The translations under genes and the position numbers were made by a program. 64,000 bases of DNA, taken from NCBI GenBank assembly GCA_028714675.1, contig JAQTLV010000006.1, positions 19,384-83,383 of the forward strand, written 5' to 3'. The stretch's first letter is position 1, and every line of letters begins with the position of its first letter. Origin of the DNA: Sulfurovaceae bacterium. Its GTDB lineage: Bacteria > Campylobacterota > Campylobacteria > Campylobacterales > Sulfurovaceae. Of this stretch, positions 37,965 through 47,975 are shown piece after piece. The notes under the pieces were generated by a model that was not told the DNA's origin, ran no database searches, and saw only the letters and a list, made by a program, of their open reading frames with translations.

Positions 37965-39428
37965 TTATTCAGGGATTATTGTCCACAGTGGTTTTAATTT
38001 TGCTTTCCAAATAAATGCAAAATGCAAGAAGTGTTTAATCCAGTGTCCAGCTAGACCTATTTCTCCAGTTGTCATATTTATATCTCTACCAATACCTGGA
38101 TATTTTTCAAAATCAGGTACTACAGGGTAAACAGTCATAGCAGCTGCAGTTCCACTAAATAATCCTTTACCAGCACTAGCAACACAAGCCGCTCCCATTT
38201 CTGCCATACAAGCTGTATGAGTTGGTTTACTTGCACCATTTATCATATCTACTATACTGCGAGCAACAGCTTTACCCATCATTGCACTTGGCATACCAGT
38301 TCTTGGAGGAGTTGGAGTGATTGGAGTACCATTTGGCGAACTCATTGGTTTGCTGATTGGATGAGGAGGTGCGAATGCAATTCCTACTGCAAATATATTT
38401 CCATATGTTGGATTTTGTAAAGTTCTAGGCCAGTCACTTGCTTTCCAATTTTCATATGCACCAGCAGCGTAGTTAGCATCAACTTTCAAAAATCCATTTG
38501 GTGCAAATAGAGTTTCTGTTATATCTTCTCCAGCTTTATTTAAAGCTTTTAGACCAACTCCAGCAAACGGAGGTATAAGCATAGCGAAGTCAAATTCTTC
38601 AACACCCGTTGAGCCATCTAAAAGTTCATAATGCGCTTTCCCTTTTTCTACTTTGTTTACATGTGCTCCGATAATCCAACTAAGTTTTCTTTCACTATAT
38701 AATGATTCAGCAAATATTTTACTTGAAGCTGTGTATCCACCAACATTTAGATGCATTCCGCCCATACCAAAATCACCCAAGAAAGATTCATTTGAAATCC
38801 ATTTGATATCTACATTGTCTCTAACACCCGCTTTTTTTGCTTCGTGTTCAATATTGAAGATATATTCAAAAGCAGCACCTTGACAAGTACACATACCATG
38901 ACCTGTTCCAACTAGAATTTTTTGTTTTTTTGTTTTTGCTTTTTGAAATACTTTATGTAATTCATGGCTTGCATGAACAGCATGATCTGCTGTACAAACA
39001 GAAACAGTATGTTCGCCTATTCCATTAGCATCTCCAAGACCAGGAGTAGCTGCAAAATTTAATTTAGGTCCAGTCGCATTTATTAAATAATCATATGTTA
39101 GTTCTTCTGTCTGACCCTCTTTTTCTTTCGATGTATATTCTATTGTTATATAAGGTTTATCTCCAGAATTATTTCCTTCAGGGTGTATAGATATAGCTTT
39201 TGCTTGTCTATAATCTATGCCAGCTTTTTTATAAACAGGCGCTAAAGCAAATGTAACATCTTCTTTTTTCATTTCGCCCACACCAACCCAAATATTTGAT
39301 GGAATCCAATTCCAAAGACTATTTGGAGTAACAACAACAACTTCATGCTTGCTTCCAAGCCATTTTTTTGCAAATGTTGCAGCGGTGTGTCCAGAAACTC
39401 CACCACCCATAACAACTAATCTTGCCAT
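37965..39428 (-). CDS. sqr: Sulfide:quinone oxidoreductase
   Basis: FAD enzyme that oxidises sulfide to sulfur/polysulfide and reduces quinone at the membrane surface. The 487-residue protein opens with the dinucleotide fold VVMGGGVSGHTAA and has the second fold segment KILVGTGHGMCTCQGAAFEY near residue 170, whose cysteines are candidates for the redox-active pair. Further cysteines lie in the HTACMAEMGAACVAS segment near residue 425. Longer than the common type I enzymes. I leave the Sqr type open. A BT1-type transporter lies divergently upstream. Confidence 0.85.
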   Translation of the reverse strand: MARLVVMGGGVSGHTAATFAKKWLGSKHEVVVVTPNSLWNWIPSNIWVGVGEMKKEDVTFALAPVYKKAGIDYRQAKAISIHPEGNNSGDKPYITIEYTSKEKEGQTEELTYDYLINATGPKLNFAATPGLGDANGIGEHTVSVCTADHAVHASHELHKVFQKAKTKKQKILVGTGHGMCTCQGAAFEYIFNIEHEAKKAGVRDNVDIKWISNESFLGDFGMGGMHLNVGGYTASSKIFAESLYSERKLSWIIGAHVNKVEKGKAHYELLDGSTGVEEFDFAMLIPPFAGVGLKALNKAGEDITETLFAPNGFLKVDANYAAGAYENWKASDWPRTLQNPTYGNIFAVGIAFAPPHPISKPMSSPNGTPITPTPPRTGMPSAMMGKAVARSIVDMINGASKPTHTACMAEMGAACVASAGKGLFSGTAAAMTVYPVVPDFEKYPGIGRDINMTTGEIGLAGHWIKHFLHFAFIWKAKLKPLWTIIPE

Positions 39429-39621
39429 ACTAAATCCTTTTATTTGAAATTAATCAATTTAATCATAATATATTAAAAGTTAAAGTATATTGAAAATTAA
39501 GAAAAAATTATAAATAAAAATAGATTTATTATTATTTTTCACATTTTATATTTTTATGTATATCAATATTGATGAACCATTAGTTCAGTAATATTTATGT
39601 ATCTTTTAGTTAGGATTTAAA

Positions 39622-41088
39622 ATGAAAATTAAACAAATGATATTAACACCAATTTTAGCAATTAAAGCTAGATATATTCCGCTACTTTTAATTTACTTCG
39701 CATATGGTGCTAGTGGATTTACTGCTATCGTTGAGAGTTTTTGGGTAAAAAGTTCACTAAACTTGAGTGCAGAAGCATTGGTTGCACTTAGTGTTTGGCT
39801 AACTGTTCCATGGACTATTAAGATGATATTTGGTCAAATGGTAGATAGTATTCCTATTTTTGGTTCTAGTCGTAAATCTTATATTGTCATAGGGGCATTA
39901 TTTATAACATTTGGAATTTTTTTGATGCTAGGTTTGATTCAAGAAAGTCATTTGCTTAGTGGATTTAAAAAAGGAAGTGTATATATATTTGCTTCTGTTA
40001 TTATGGTTATAGGTTATGTTATGCAAGATGTAGTAGCCGATACAATGAGTACAGAAGTTGTTGATAGAACTCAAAGTCAAGAAGATATTGAACATGAGCT
40101 TGCCATGATACAAGTTTTAGGAAGACTATCTTTGGGCATCGCAATATTTGTAGTATCTGGTCTTGGCGGATGGTTGGCTGATATATATTCATATAGTACC
40201 ATATATGCAATTTCACTTTTAATACCTATTATTAGTATTTTAGGGGTTATTTTTATAAAACTTAATCCAGTTGAAAGTACACCACTAAATTTGCCAATAT
40301 TTATTGGTGGGTTTCTATTTGCTATATTTATTATTTTTATGGGATACAATGATGTACCTTACTCTCAAGAGATAGTATTTGTTATTTCACTTATTATAGT
40401 TTTAAGTATGCTTAAAATATTAATCAATGATTTAGATGAAACAACACAAAGACATATTGTAATGGCAATGATTATTATTTTTGTTTATCGTGCAACTCCG
40501 AATGTCGGTCCAGCTTTGCAGTGGTGGGAAATAGATGTATTAAAATTCAATGAATCTTTTTTCGGAACACTTAGTCAAATTGGAGCAACTATTGCTCTTA
40601 TAGGTATGTGGGTTAGTTCTAGATTTATAGTTAAACAAGCAATAGGAAAAGTTTTAATATTTTTAACAATTATTGGATTTTTTTTATCCCTACCTATCAT
40701 TGGAATGTATTATGGCTTACATATAAAATTAGGGCTTGATGCACATACTGTAGCATTAGTAGATACAGCAGTATCATCACCATTTGATTATATATCAAAT
40801 GTACTCATGTTAACTCTTGTTGCCATATATGCACCAGAAGGAAAGAGGGGCACCTGGTTTGCTCTAATGGCAAGTTTGATGAATATTGCTTTGAGTGCTA
40901 GTGGTTTATTTACTAAGTATCTAAACAAAATATTTGTAGTTACAAGAGAGGTAAAAGAGAATGGTGTATTGACAAGCGTAGCAAATTATGATAACTTAGG
41001 TATCCTATTGTGGATTGTTATAATTGTTGGCACATTAGTACCTCTTGTTGCAATATGGAAATTCGACCCTAAAAAGGATAATAATTAA
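39622..41088 (+). CDS. BT1/folate-biopterin-type MFS transporter
   Basis: A 488-residue membrane protein with about 12 hydrophobic segments. The stretches FAYGASGFTAIVESFWVKSS near residue 27, KMIFGQMVDSIPIFG near residue 70 and DVVADTMSTEVVDRTQ near residue 136 resemble the folate-biopterin transporter (BT1) family. The substrate is unknown, and pteridine transport is only a family-level guess. It starts after a TAGGAT RBS and its stop is immediately followed by the HAD gene. Confidence 0.65.
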   Translation: MKIKQMILTPILAIKARYIPLLLIYFAYGASGFTAIVESFWVKSSLNLSAEALVALSVWLTVPWTIKMIFGQMVDSIPIFGSSRKSYIVIGALFITFGIFLMLGLIQESHLLSGFKKGSVYIFASVIMVIGYVMQDVVADTMSTEVVDRTQSQEDIEHELAMIQVLGRLSLGIAIFVVSGLGGWLADIYSYSTIYAISLLIPIISILGVIFIKLNPVESTPLNLPIFIGGFLFAIFIIFMGYNDVPYSQEIVFVISLIIVLSMLKILINDLDETTQRHIVMAMIIIFVYRATPNVGPALQWWEIDVLKFNESFFGTLSQIGATIALIGMWVSSRFIVKQAIGKVLIFLTIIGFFLSLPIIGMYYGLHIKLGLDAHTVALVDTAVSSPFDYISNVLMLTLVAIYAPEGKRGTWFALMASLMNIALSASGLFTKYLNKIFVVTREVKENGVLTSVANYDNLGILLWIVIIVGTLVPLVAIWKFDPKKDNN

Positions 41089-41733
41089 ATGGGTAAAGTG
41101 ATACTTTTTGATCTTGATGGTACTTTGATAGACTCAACTGAAGCTATTTTGGAGAGTTTTGGAGTTGCATTTAAAACATTTGGAGTTGATATTCCAAATG
41201 ATGAGAAAATAAAGTCACACATAGGACATCCTTTAGATATTATGTTTGTAAATCTTGGAGTTAAAGAACAAGAGGTGGATAATTTTGTAGCAAAATATAA
41301 AGAACACTACAAAGATATAAGTAAAGAAAAAACATTTCTTTTGCCAAATGCCAAAAAAGCCATAGAGTTAGCAAGTTGTCACGCAAGACTTGGCGTTGTA
41401 ACAACAAAAACTGGCACCTATTCTAGAATTTTACTTGAGCATCTTGGCATTATGGATTTTTTTGAAGTTTTAATAGGCAGAGAAGATGTTATAAATCCAA
41501 AACCTCATGCTGAACCAATTCAAAAAGCTATAAGTTTTTTTGATAATATTGATAATAACAACTGCTTTATGATAGGCGATACGTGTATGGATATAAAGTC
41601 GGCAAAAAATGCCATGATAAACGGTATAGGCATAACATCTGGGTATGCAACAATAGGTCAACTGAAAGAGTGTGGTGATAATATTTTTTGTGATGTTTTG
41701 GAAGCAGTTGAGAATATAGTGAAAAAAAAATAA
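41089..41733 (+). CDS. HAD-family hydrolase, phosphoglycolate phosphatase-like
   Basis: A 214-residue cytoplasmic phosphatase. The nucleophile motif is LFDLDGTLIDST at the N-terminus, motif II is VVTTKTG near residue 104, and motifs III-IV are the KPHAEPI and IGDTCMDIKSA stretches near residues 138 and 162. The helical cap between residues 15 and 80 matches subfamily I (Gph/PpaX/PgmB). The substrate is not readable. It begins right after the transporter stop (TAAATG), so the pair is one operon. Confidence 0.85.
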   Translation: MGKVILFDLDGTLIDSTEAILESFGVAFKTFGVDIPNDEKIKSHIGHPLDIMFVNLGVKEQEVDNFVAKYKEHYKDISKEKTFLLPNAKKAIELASCHARLGVVTTKTGTYSRILLEHLGIMDFFEVLIGREDVINPKPHAEPIQKAISFFDNIDNNNCFMIGDTCMDIKSAKNAMINGIGITSGYATIGQLKECGDNIFCDVLEAVENIVKKK

Positions 41734-41762
41734 CATTTCAAGCCTTTCTTAAGAGTGTTAAC

Positions 41763-41779
41763 ATTACAATTGCTGTAAT
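41763..41779 (+). promoter_or_regulatory. Dyad ATTACA-ATTGC-TGTAAT before por
   Basis: A perfect 6-bp inverted repeat with a five-base centre, overlapping a possible -10 (TGTAATATT) 25-40 bases before the por ATG. It may be an operator for the oxidoreductase operon. No known regulator site is claimed. Confidence 0.4.
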
Positions 41780-41802
41780 ATTCTAGAAATTTGGGAGGAA
41801 GT

Positions 41803-42366
41803 ATGGTTGAGATTAGATGGCACTCTCGTGCAGGACAAGGTGCTGTTACAGGAGCAAAAGGCTTGGGGGACGTAGTTTCTACTACGGGCAAGCAAGTTCA
41901 AGCATTTGCACTTTATGGCTCAGCAAAAAGAGGTGCTGCTATGCAAGCATTCAATAGAATTGATGATGAACAAATAATTACACATGAAAAATTTATGTTA
42001 CCAGATTTTGTATTGGTTATAGATCCAGCTTTGGTATTTACTGATAATATAACAATGAATGATAAAGCTACTACAAAGTATATCATTACAACACATTTGA
42101 GCAAAGAAGAGCTTATTTCTCAACTACCAGAATTACAAGACAAAAAAGACAGAGTGTTTACAGTTGACTGTATGCAAATTTCATTAGATACTATAGGAAG
42201 AGCAATTCCGAATACTCCAATGTTGGGAGCTTTTGTAAAAGTTTCAGAAATGTTTGAACTAGATTATTTTTTAGGTAGAATGAAAAAAGTTCTTTCAAAA
42301 TTTCCACAAAAAATTATAGATTCCAATATGCAAGCAATTACTCGTGCATATAATGAAGTTAAGTAA
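41803..42366 (+). CDS. porC: Pyruvate:acceptor oxidoreductase gamma subunit
   Basis: Gamma subunit of the four-subunit pyruvate-type 2-oxoacid:ferredoxin (or flavodoxin) oxidoreductase. It opens VEIRWHSRAGQGAVTGAKGL, the family signature, and is 187 residues long. The frame is open from a TTG at 41791, but the GGGAGGA RBS points to ATG 41803. First gene of porCDAB. Confidence 0.92.
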   Translation: MVEIRWHSRAGQGAVTGAKGLGDVVSTTGKQVQAFALYGSAKRGAAMQAFNRIDDEQIITHEKFMLPDFVLVIDPALVFTDNITMNDKATTKYIITTHLSKEELISQLPELQDKKDRVFTVDCMQISLDTIGRAIPNTPMLGAFVKVSEMFELDYFLGRMKKVLSKFPQKIIDSNMQAITRAYNEVK

Positions 42367-42375
42367 GGATAAGAA

Positions 42376-42831
42376 ATGAGTATTGGTAATATGCTTAGTA
42401 ATGATAAAAGAGGAATGATAGAGATTGGTGCTGAAAAGAAAGTAGGCTGGGATGAAGTAACCCATGGTGTAGTTTTACACTCTTTTGAAGATGATGCTAC
42501 TAATGTTTCAAGTAGAAAAGCAGAAGATAGAAATTATGCTAAATTTAGTTCTTATGTTGCAACAGTTGCTTCATGGAGGGTAGTGAAACCAGTTTATAAC
42601 AGAGATATATGTATAGACTGTCAAAATTGTTGGGTTTATTGTCCAGATACATCAATTATTTCAAGAGATAAACAAATGTTAGGAATTGATTATGACCATT
42701 GTAAAGGTTGCGGAGTTTGTGTAGAAGTTTGTCCTACAAATCCTAAATCACTATTGATGTTTGCTGAACTCCACAATCTAGAAGATGCAATTGCATCATG
42801 GCCTGAAAAAAAGAAAAAAGAAGAAAATTAA
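42376..42831 (+). CDS. porD: Pyruvate:acceptor oxidoreductase delta subunit (2x[4Fe-4S] ferredoxin)
   Basis: Ferredoxin-like subunit carrying electrons from the thiamine site. Two cluster motifs are complete: CIDCQNCWVYCP near residue 76 and CKGCGVCVEVCP near residue 106. The 151-residue length includes an N-terminal extension of about 60 residues common to this type. It lies ten bases from porC and from porA. Confidence 0.92.
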   Translation: MSIGNMLSNDKRGMIEIGAEKKVGWDEVTHGVVLHSFEDDATNVSSRKAEDRNYAKFSSYVATVASWRVVKPVYNRDICIDCQNCWVYCPDTSIISRDKQMLGIDYDHCKGCGVCVEVCPTNPKSLLMFAELHNLEDAIASWPEKKKKEEN

Positions 42832-42840
42832 AGGATATTT

Positions 42841-44076
42841 ATGGCTTTGAAATATGAATTACAAGAAGTAGAAGTATGGGATGGTAATTACGCCGCTTCT
42901 CATGCACTTAGACAAGCTCAAGTTGATGTAGTTGCGGCATATCCTATTACACCATCTACTCCTGTAGTTGAAAACTATGGACAATTTGTGGCAGATGGTT
43001 ATATCGACGGTGAGTTTGTAATGGTAGAATCTGAACATGCCGCAATGAGTGGATGTGTCGGTGCCGCAGCTGCCGGAGGAAGAGTTGCTACTGCAACTTC
43101 ATCACAAGGTTTTGCACTAATGGTAGAAGTACTTTACCAAGCAAGTGGTATGAGACTCCCAATAGTATTAAATCTAGTTAATCGTGCATTGGCATCTCCG
43201 CTTAATGTTCGTGGTGATCACTCTGATATGTATTTAGGTCGTGATGCTGGTTGGATTATGCTTGATTCGTTTAATGCACAAGAAACATATGATTTAAATC
43301 TATGTGCTTTTAGAATAGGTGAACATAAAGATGTTAGACTTCCAGTAATGGTAAATCAAGATGGTTTTATAACATCACATACAGCACAAAATGTAAGACC
43401 ATTGAGTGATGAAGATGCATATAAATTTGTTGGTGTTTATGAGCCAGTTGATGAATTACTTGATTTTGCTAGACCTGTAACATATGGTGCACAAACAGAA
43501 GAAGATTGGCATTTTGAACACAAAGCAAGACAACATAAAGCTCTAATTGATGCAAGACCAATTATTGAAGATATTTTTGCTGAATTTGAAAAATTGACTG
43601 GTAGAAAATATAATAGAGTTGAAAGCTATATGATGGAAGATGCAGAGGTTGCTATAGTGGCTTTGGGGAGTACAGTAGAGAGTGCTAGAGTGGTAGCAAA
43701 ATATCTAAGAGAAAATGAAGGCATAAAAGCAGGTGTTGTGGCCACAAGAGTTATCAGACCTTTCCCATTTGATGCTATAAGAACAGCATTGGAAAATTGC
43801 AAAGCAATTGGAGCAATGGACAGATCAGCTCCAGGTGGTGCTCTTGGTATGTTATTTAATGAGGTAAGTGCAGCTGTTTATACAACATCTTCTAGACCTT
43901 TGGTTACAAACTATATATATGGACTTGGTGGAAGAGACCTTACTTTAGAGCAAATAAAAGATATATATAGAGAGCTTAAAAAGAATGCAGATGCTGGAGA
44001 GATTACAACTAAAATCCAGCAATTTGTTGGTCTTAGAGGGCCAAAACTAGAGTTTTTCAAAACGAGAAGGGGTTAA
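42841..44076 (+). CDS. porA: Pyruvate:acceptor oxidoreductase alpha subunit
   Basis: Large subunit binding pyruvate and part of the thiamine diphosphate site, 411 residues. The YPITPSTPVVE stretch near residue 35 is the signature of the alpha subunit, followed by ESEHAAMSGCVGAAAAG near residue 63. In this phylum the enzyme may work toward pyruvate synthesis from acetyl-CoA and CO2. The direction is inference. Confidence 0.94.
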   Translation: MALKYELQEVEVWDGNYAASHALRQAQVDVVAAYPITPSTPVVENYGQFVADGYIDGEFVMVESEHAAMSGCVGAAAAGGRVATATSSQGFALMVEVLYQASGMRLPIVLNLVNRALASPLNVRGDHSDMYLGRDAGWIMLDSFNAQETYDLNLCAFRIGEHKDVRLPVMVNQDGFITSHTAQNVRPLSDEDAYKFVGVYEPVDELLDFARPVTYGAQTEEDWHFEHKARQHKALIDARPIIEDIFAEFEKLTGRKYNRVESYMMEDAEVAIVALGSTVESARVVAKYLRENEGIKAGVVATRVIRPFPFDAIRTALENCKAIGAMDRSAPGGALGMLFNEVSAAVYTTSSRPLVTNYIYGLGGRDLTLEQIKDIYRELKKNADAGEITTKIQQFVGLRGPKLEFFKTRRG

Positions 44077-44077
44077 A

Positions 44078-45031
44078 ATGGCAATTACATCTACAAAAAA
44101 TTTAAAAGAGTTTTCAACTGCAAATGATAGATTTGAGGGTGCTCATCTTCTTTGTCCAGGATGTGCTCACTCTATGATTGTTAGAGAACTTATGAATTGT
44201 ACAGATGACAATTTAGTAATTGCTACAAATACAGGTTGTTTGGAAGTTTCAACTGCTGTTTACCCTTATACTTCATGGGATACTTCTTGGATTCATATAG
44301 GATTTGAAAATGCTGCAACTGCTGCTGCTGGCGCTGAAGCAATGTATAAAGCAAGAAAAAGAAAAGGAACATTAAAAAATCCTGATGCTCCTGTAAAATT
44401 TGTTGCATTTGGCGGAGATGGCTCAACATATGATATTGGCTTTCAATGGCTAAGTGGTGCAGTTGAGAGAGGACATGACTTTACTTATATTTGTTTGGAC
44501 AATGAAAATTATGCAAATACTGGTGGGCAAAGAAGCTCATCAACTCCTATAGGTGCGAATACCACAACAGCACCTGCCGGAAGAGTAAGCTATGGTAAAA
44601 AAGAAAACAAAAAAGATATGATGGCTATTATGGCTGCAAATGGTGCTTCGTATGTAGCTCAAGTTGCTCCAAATAAATGGAAAAATATGGCTCAAGCTTT
44701 TCAAAAAGCACTTGCTACTGAAGGTCCATGTTATATTAATGCTATAAGTGCATGTACAACTGAGTGGAAGTTTGATTCTAAAGATACTATCCATGTTTCT
44801 GATTTAGCGACAGATTCTTTAGTTTTCCCACTTTATGAGATTATAGATGGACACGAACTTAACATTACATATAGACCAAAAAATGTTATTCCTGTTAGAG
44901 ATTATTTAGCAGCACAAGGTAGATTTAGACATCTATTTAAACCTGAAAATGAACATGTTTTAATTGAATGGCAAAAAAGAGTTGATGCAAATTGGGAAAG
45001 ACTACAAAGAAGAGAAGAAGCTAGAGTATAA
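44078..45031 (+). CDS. porB: Pyruvate:acceptor oxidoreductase beta subunit
   Basis: Thiamine diphosphate-binding subunit, 317 residues. The cofactor motif [17 protein letters not shown] near residue 113 and [16 protein letters not shown] near residue 145 are diagnostic. Cysteines in LLCPGCAHS near residue 24, with CLEVS further on, fit the proximal iron-sulfur ligands. Begins one base after porA. Confidence 0.94.
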   Translation: MAITSTKNLKEFSTANDRFEGAHLLCPGCAHSMIVRELMNCTDDNLVIATNTGCLEVSTAVYPYTSWDTSWIHIGFENAATAAAGAEAMYKARKRKGTLKNPDAPVKFVAFGGDGSTYDIGFQWLSGAVERGHDFTYICLDNENYANTGGQRSSSTPIGANTTTAPAGRVSYGKKENKKDMMAIMAANGASYVAQVAPNKWKNMAQAFQKALATEGPCYINAISACTTEWKFDSKDTIHVSDLATDSLVFPLYEIIDGHELNITYRPKNVIPVRDYLAAQGRFRHLFKPENEHVLIEWQKRVDANWERLQRREEARV

Positions 45032-45033
45032 TC

Positions 45034-45540
45034 ATGCCACTAATTGATAGCTTTTGTGTAGATCATACCAAGATGACAGCACCAGCTGTGAGAGTTGCAA
45101 AAAAGATGTCAACTCCAAAAGGCGAAGATATTACCGTTTATGATCTTAGGTTTTGTAAGCCTAATGTTGAGATTATGGGCGAAAAAGCTATACATACACT
45201 AGAGCATCTATATGCTGGTTTTATGAGAGATCATTTAAACAGTAAAAAAGTTGAAATTATAGATATATCTCCTATGGGCTGTAGAACAGGATTTTATATG
45301 TCTGTTATAGGTAGACCAGATAAAAAGCAAGTTGCTACTGCTTGGAAAAAATCTATGAAAGATGTTTTAAAAGTAAGATTAGAAAAAGATATTCCTGAGT
45401 TAAATAAATTGCAATGTGGTACATATAAAATGCATTCTCTTAAAGAAGCACAAGATATTGCAAAAAGTGTACTTGAAAAAGGCATAAGCATCATGAAAAA
45501 TAAAGATCTTGCGTTAAAAACACTAAATGGCTCTTTATAA
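45034..45540 (+). CDS. luxS: S-ribosylhomocysteine lyase (AI-2 synthesis)
   Basis: Cleaves S-ribosylhomocysteine to homocysteine and the precursor of autoinducer-2, in the activated methyl cycle. The 168-residue enzyme has the metal-binding HTLEH near residue 54, the conserved [11 protein letters not shown] segment with the catalytic cysteine near residue 80, and the third metal ligand cysteine in [11 protein letters not shown] near residue 128. It follows porB after two bases and may be co-transcribed. Confidence 0.95.
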   Translation: MPLIDSFCVDHTKMTAPAVRVAKKMSTPKGEDITVYDLRFCKPNVEIMGEKAIHTLEHLYAGFMRDHLNSKKVEIIDISPMGCRTGFYMSVIGRPDKKQVATAWKKSMKDVLKVRLEKDIPELNKLQCGTYKMHSLKEAQDIAKSVLEKGISIMKNKDLALKTLNGSL

Positions 45541-46297
45541 CAAAAGCCTAAGATCTTTTAAAAAGGTTATACCTACAAGCGACAATACAAATACTCTTTA
45601 CTCCACAGAATTTGACGAATGTTATCACTCTACAAAAGATGGCGCTTTAAATGAATCATTAAATAAACATATAATACCAGCATTTAATCTACTAAAACAA
45701 AAAGAAAAAATAATCATTTTAGATATCTGTTTTGGCTTGGGGTATAATACTCTAGCAACTGTCTATTACTGCAAAACCAATAACATTAAAACCAAAATCG
45801 AGATAATTTCTCCAGAAATCGATGAAGATTTGGTTAAAAGCCTAAAAGACTTTAGTTATCCAAAAGAGTTTGATAGTATCTTGCACATTATAAACTCTAT
45901 TAGTGATAATTTGCATTATGAAGATGAACAGTTTAAAATAAGCGTAATTGTTGGAGATGCTAGGAAAAGCTTACCAACACTTACTCAAAGGTTTGATATT
46001 ATTTATCAAGATGCCTTTAGCCCAAAAAATAATCCTCTGCTTTGGACTAAAGAATATTTTGCTCTTTTGCACGAGTCATGTAGCAATGATATTATTATTA
46101 CCACATATTCAAGTGCTACAACAGTTCGAATGGGATTATATGAAAATGGATTTTTGATTTATGAGCATAGTGCGAGCGGTATTCGAGCAGGAACTATAGC
46201 TTCTTTAAAGGCTTTGGATTTAAAGCTTATCGATATGGAGCTTAAGATATCAAGGAATAAAGAAGCTAAAAGTTTGAAAGATAGCGATTTTAAATGA
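45527..46297 (+). CDS. MnmC-like tRNA wobble-uridine methyltransferase (MnmD part)
   Basis: A 256-residue SAM-dependent methyltransferase of the DUF752/MnmC N-domain type, which finishes 5-methylaminomethyl-2-thiouridine in tRNA. It shows the SAM loop [14 protein letters not shown] near residue 65, [19 protein letters not shown] near residue 162 and [11 protein letters not shown] near residue 195. The FAD oxidase half of fused MnmC is absent. It overlaps luxS by 14 bases. mnmG, acting earlier in the same modification, is 3.6 kb away. Confidence 0.8.
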   Translation: MALYNKSLRSFKKVIPTSDNTNTLYSTEFDECYHSTKDGALNESLNKHIIPAFNLLKQKEKIIILDICFGLGYNTLATVYYCKTNNIKTKIEIISPEIDEDLVKSLKDFSYPKEFDSILHIINSISDNLHYEDEQFKISVIVGDARKSLPTLTQRFDIIYQDAFSPKNNPLLWTKEYFALLHESCSNDIIITTYSSATTVRMGLYENGFLIYEHSASGIRAGTIASLKALDLKLIDMELKISRNKEAKSLKDSDFK

Positions 46298-46305
46298 TTG
46301 ATATT

Positions 46306-46698
46306 TTATGATTTTAGTTGGTAAACTCCATTTTCATCATGATTTTCATTTCCTACAATAGGTGGGTTAAAGACACAAATTAATCGCATATCTTCTGTTC
46401 CGCCATATAAATTGTGATTATCATTAAGATTTAATGCATACATAATACCATCATTAATATCATGAGTTTCCATTGTTGCAAGATTTTCTATTTTCCCATT
46501 TCCTCCTACACAATATACTGCTTCAAGATGATATTTATAATGAATATGTGTTTTTGTGCCAGATTTGATAATCGTTTCATGTAGAGAAAACCCCATACCA
46601 TCATCTTTTAAAAGCATTCTTCTACTGATCCATTGTCCTTCTTTTGCAAATATTTCTTTATCGCTTCCTATAATATTTTTAATATCCCTTATTATCAT
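46306..46698 (-). CDS. ectC: L-ectoine synthase
   Basis: Cyclises N-gamma-acetyl-diaminobutyrate to the compatible solute ectoine. The 130-residue cupin opens MIIRDIKNIIGS and shows HIHYKYHLEAVYCVGG near residue 53, with the metal-site histidine and glutamate region typical of EctC, then HDINDGIMYALN near residue 80. It is the last gene of ectABC, and its ATG shares its final A... with the ectB stop region by a one-base overlap at 46698. Confidence 0.93.
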   Translation of the reverse strand: MIIRDIKNIIGSDKEIFAKEGQWISRRMLLKDDGMGFSLHETIIKSGTKTHIHYKYHLEAVYCVGGNGKIENLATMETHDINDGIMYALNLNDNHNLYGGTEDMRLICVFNPPIVGNENHDENGVYQLKS

Positions 46699-47975
46699 TA
46701 ATATTCCTTTTTTATATGTTTTTCTTTGCCACTAATAACTTCTTTGACTGCTTGTTCAAATAGATTAAGCCCCTCTATAAGTATTTCTTCATCTATTGTT
46801 AATGGGGGTAAAAATTTTACTACTTGACCACTAGAACCGCAAGTTTCTATGATAAGACCAAGTTCAAAAGCTTTAGCCGATATTTCGCTAGCCATATTTT
46901 CATCATTTATAATTTCAAATCCATATACCAAACCGCGTCCGCGTATTTTTATATTGTATTTTTTATATTCAGATGCTATTTCTTCCAATTTTGTTTTTAA
47001 TATCTTTTCTTTATATGCTATAGCATTAGCAAGATCTTCATTATCCCAATATGACAATAGTTCTTTTGAAGCAACAAAAGCTAGATTATTTCCTCTAAAT
47101 GTTCCTGTGTGTTCTCCTGGCTTCCATTGATCTAATTCAGGTTTAAAAAGTACTAAAGCCATTGGCAATCCACCACCGATAGACTTACTTAGTGTTATAA
47201 TGTCTGGAGTAATACCAGCAAACTCAAATGAAAAGAAGTTACCAGCTCTGCCATTACCAACTTGGATATCATCTACAATAAGAAGCATATCAAACTCACG
47301 GCACAAAGCTTCAACGCCCTGAAGCCACTCTTTTGATGAAACATTAATACCGCCTTCTCCTTGAATTGTTTCCAAAATTACAGCGGCAGGAGAATCAAGT
47401 CCGCTACTACTATCTTCAAGAAATTTTCTAAATATTGTTAGTGAATCTATATCTTCTCCAAAATAGCCATCATATGGCATAAAGGTAACATTGCTGCGAC
47501 TAATATGTGATTCGTCACGATAAAAGTTATTTCCAGTTACTGCCAAAGAACCTTGTGATAATCCATGGTAACCATTAGTAAAAGATACTATGTTTGACTT
47601 ACCTTTGATAATACGGGCAAGTTTTAATGCAGTCTCAACAGCATTTGTGCCAGTTGGTCCAGTAAACTGTAGTTTATATTCCAAATTTCTTGGTTTAAGA
47701 ATTGTAGAAACGAATTTTTCAATAAATGCTTTTTTGGCACTTGTTGCCATATCAAGCCCATGAACTATGCCATTTGATTGTAGATAAGATATCATTGCCT
47801 CAGTTGCTTTTGGGTTATTGTGCCCATAGTTTAATGTACCAGCTCCTGCAAAAAAATCAATATACTCATTGTCTTGCTCATCAATTAATTTTGCACCTAT
47901 AGCTTGTTTAAATATTTTAGGAAAGCTACGAATATAGCCTCTGACCTCTGACTCATAAGTTTCGAATGTTCTCAT
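46698..47975 (-). CDS. ectB: Diaminobutyrate--2-oxoglutarate aminotransferase
   Basis: PLP enzyme making L-2,4-diaminobutyrate from aspartate semialdehyde, the first ectoine step. The 425-residue protein opens TFETYESEVRGYIRSFP, typical of EctB. It has FTGPTGTNAVE near residue 104, IVDDIQVGNGRAG near residue 233 and SKSIGGGLPMAL near residue 263 with the PLP lysine. A GGAGGA RBS precedes ATG 47975, and the start overlaps the end of ectA by 23 bases. Confidence 0.95.
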   Translation of the reverse strand: MRTFETYESEVRGYIRSFPKIFKQAIGAKLIDEQDNEYIDFFAGAGTLNYGHNNPKATEAMISYLQSNGIVHGLDMATSAKKAFIEKFVSTILKPRNLEYKLQFTGPTGTNAVETALKLARIIKGKSNIVSFTNGYHGLSQGSLAVTGNNFYRDESHISRSNVTFMPYDGYFGEDIDSLTIFRKFLEDSSSGLDSPAAVILETIQGEGGINVSSKEWLQGVEALCREFDMLLIVDDIQVGNGRAGNFFSFEFAGITPDIITLSKSIGGGLPMALVLFKPELDQWKPGEHTGTFRGNNLAFVASKELLSYWDNEDLANAIAYKEKILKTKLEEIASEYKKYNIKIRGRGLVYGFEIINDENMASEISAKAFELGLIIETCGSSGQVVKFLPPLTIDEEILIEGLNLFEQAVKEVISGKEKHIKKEY

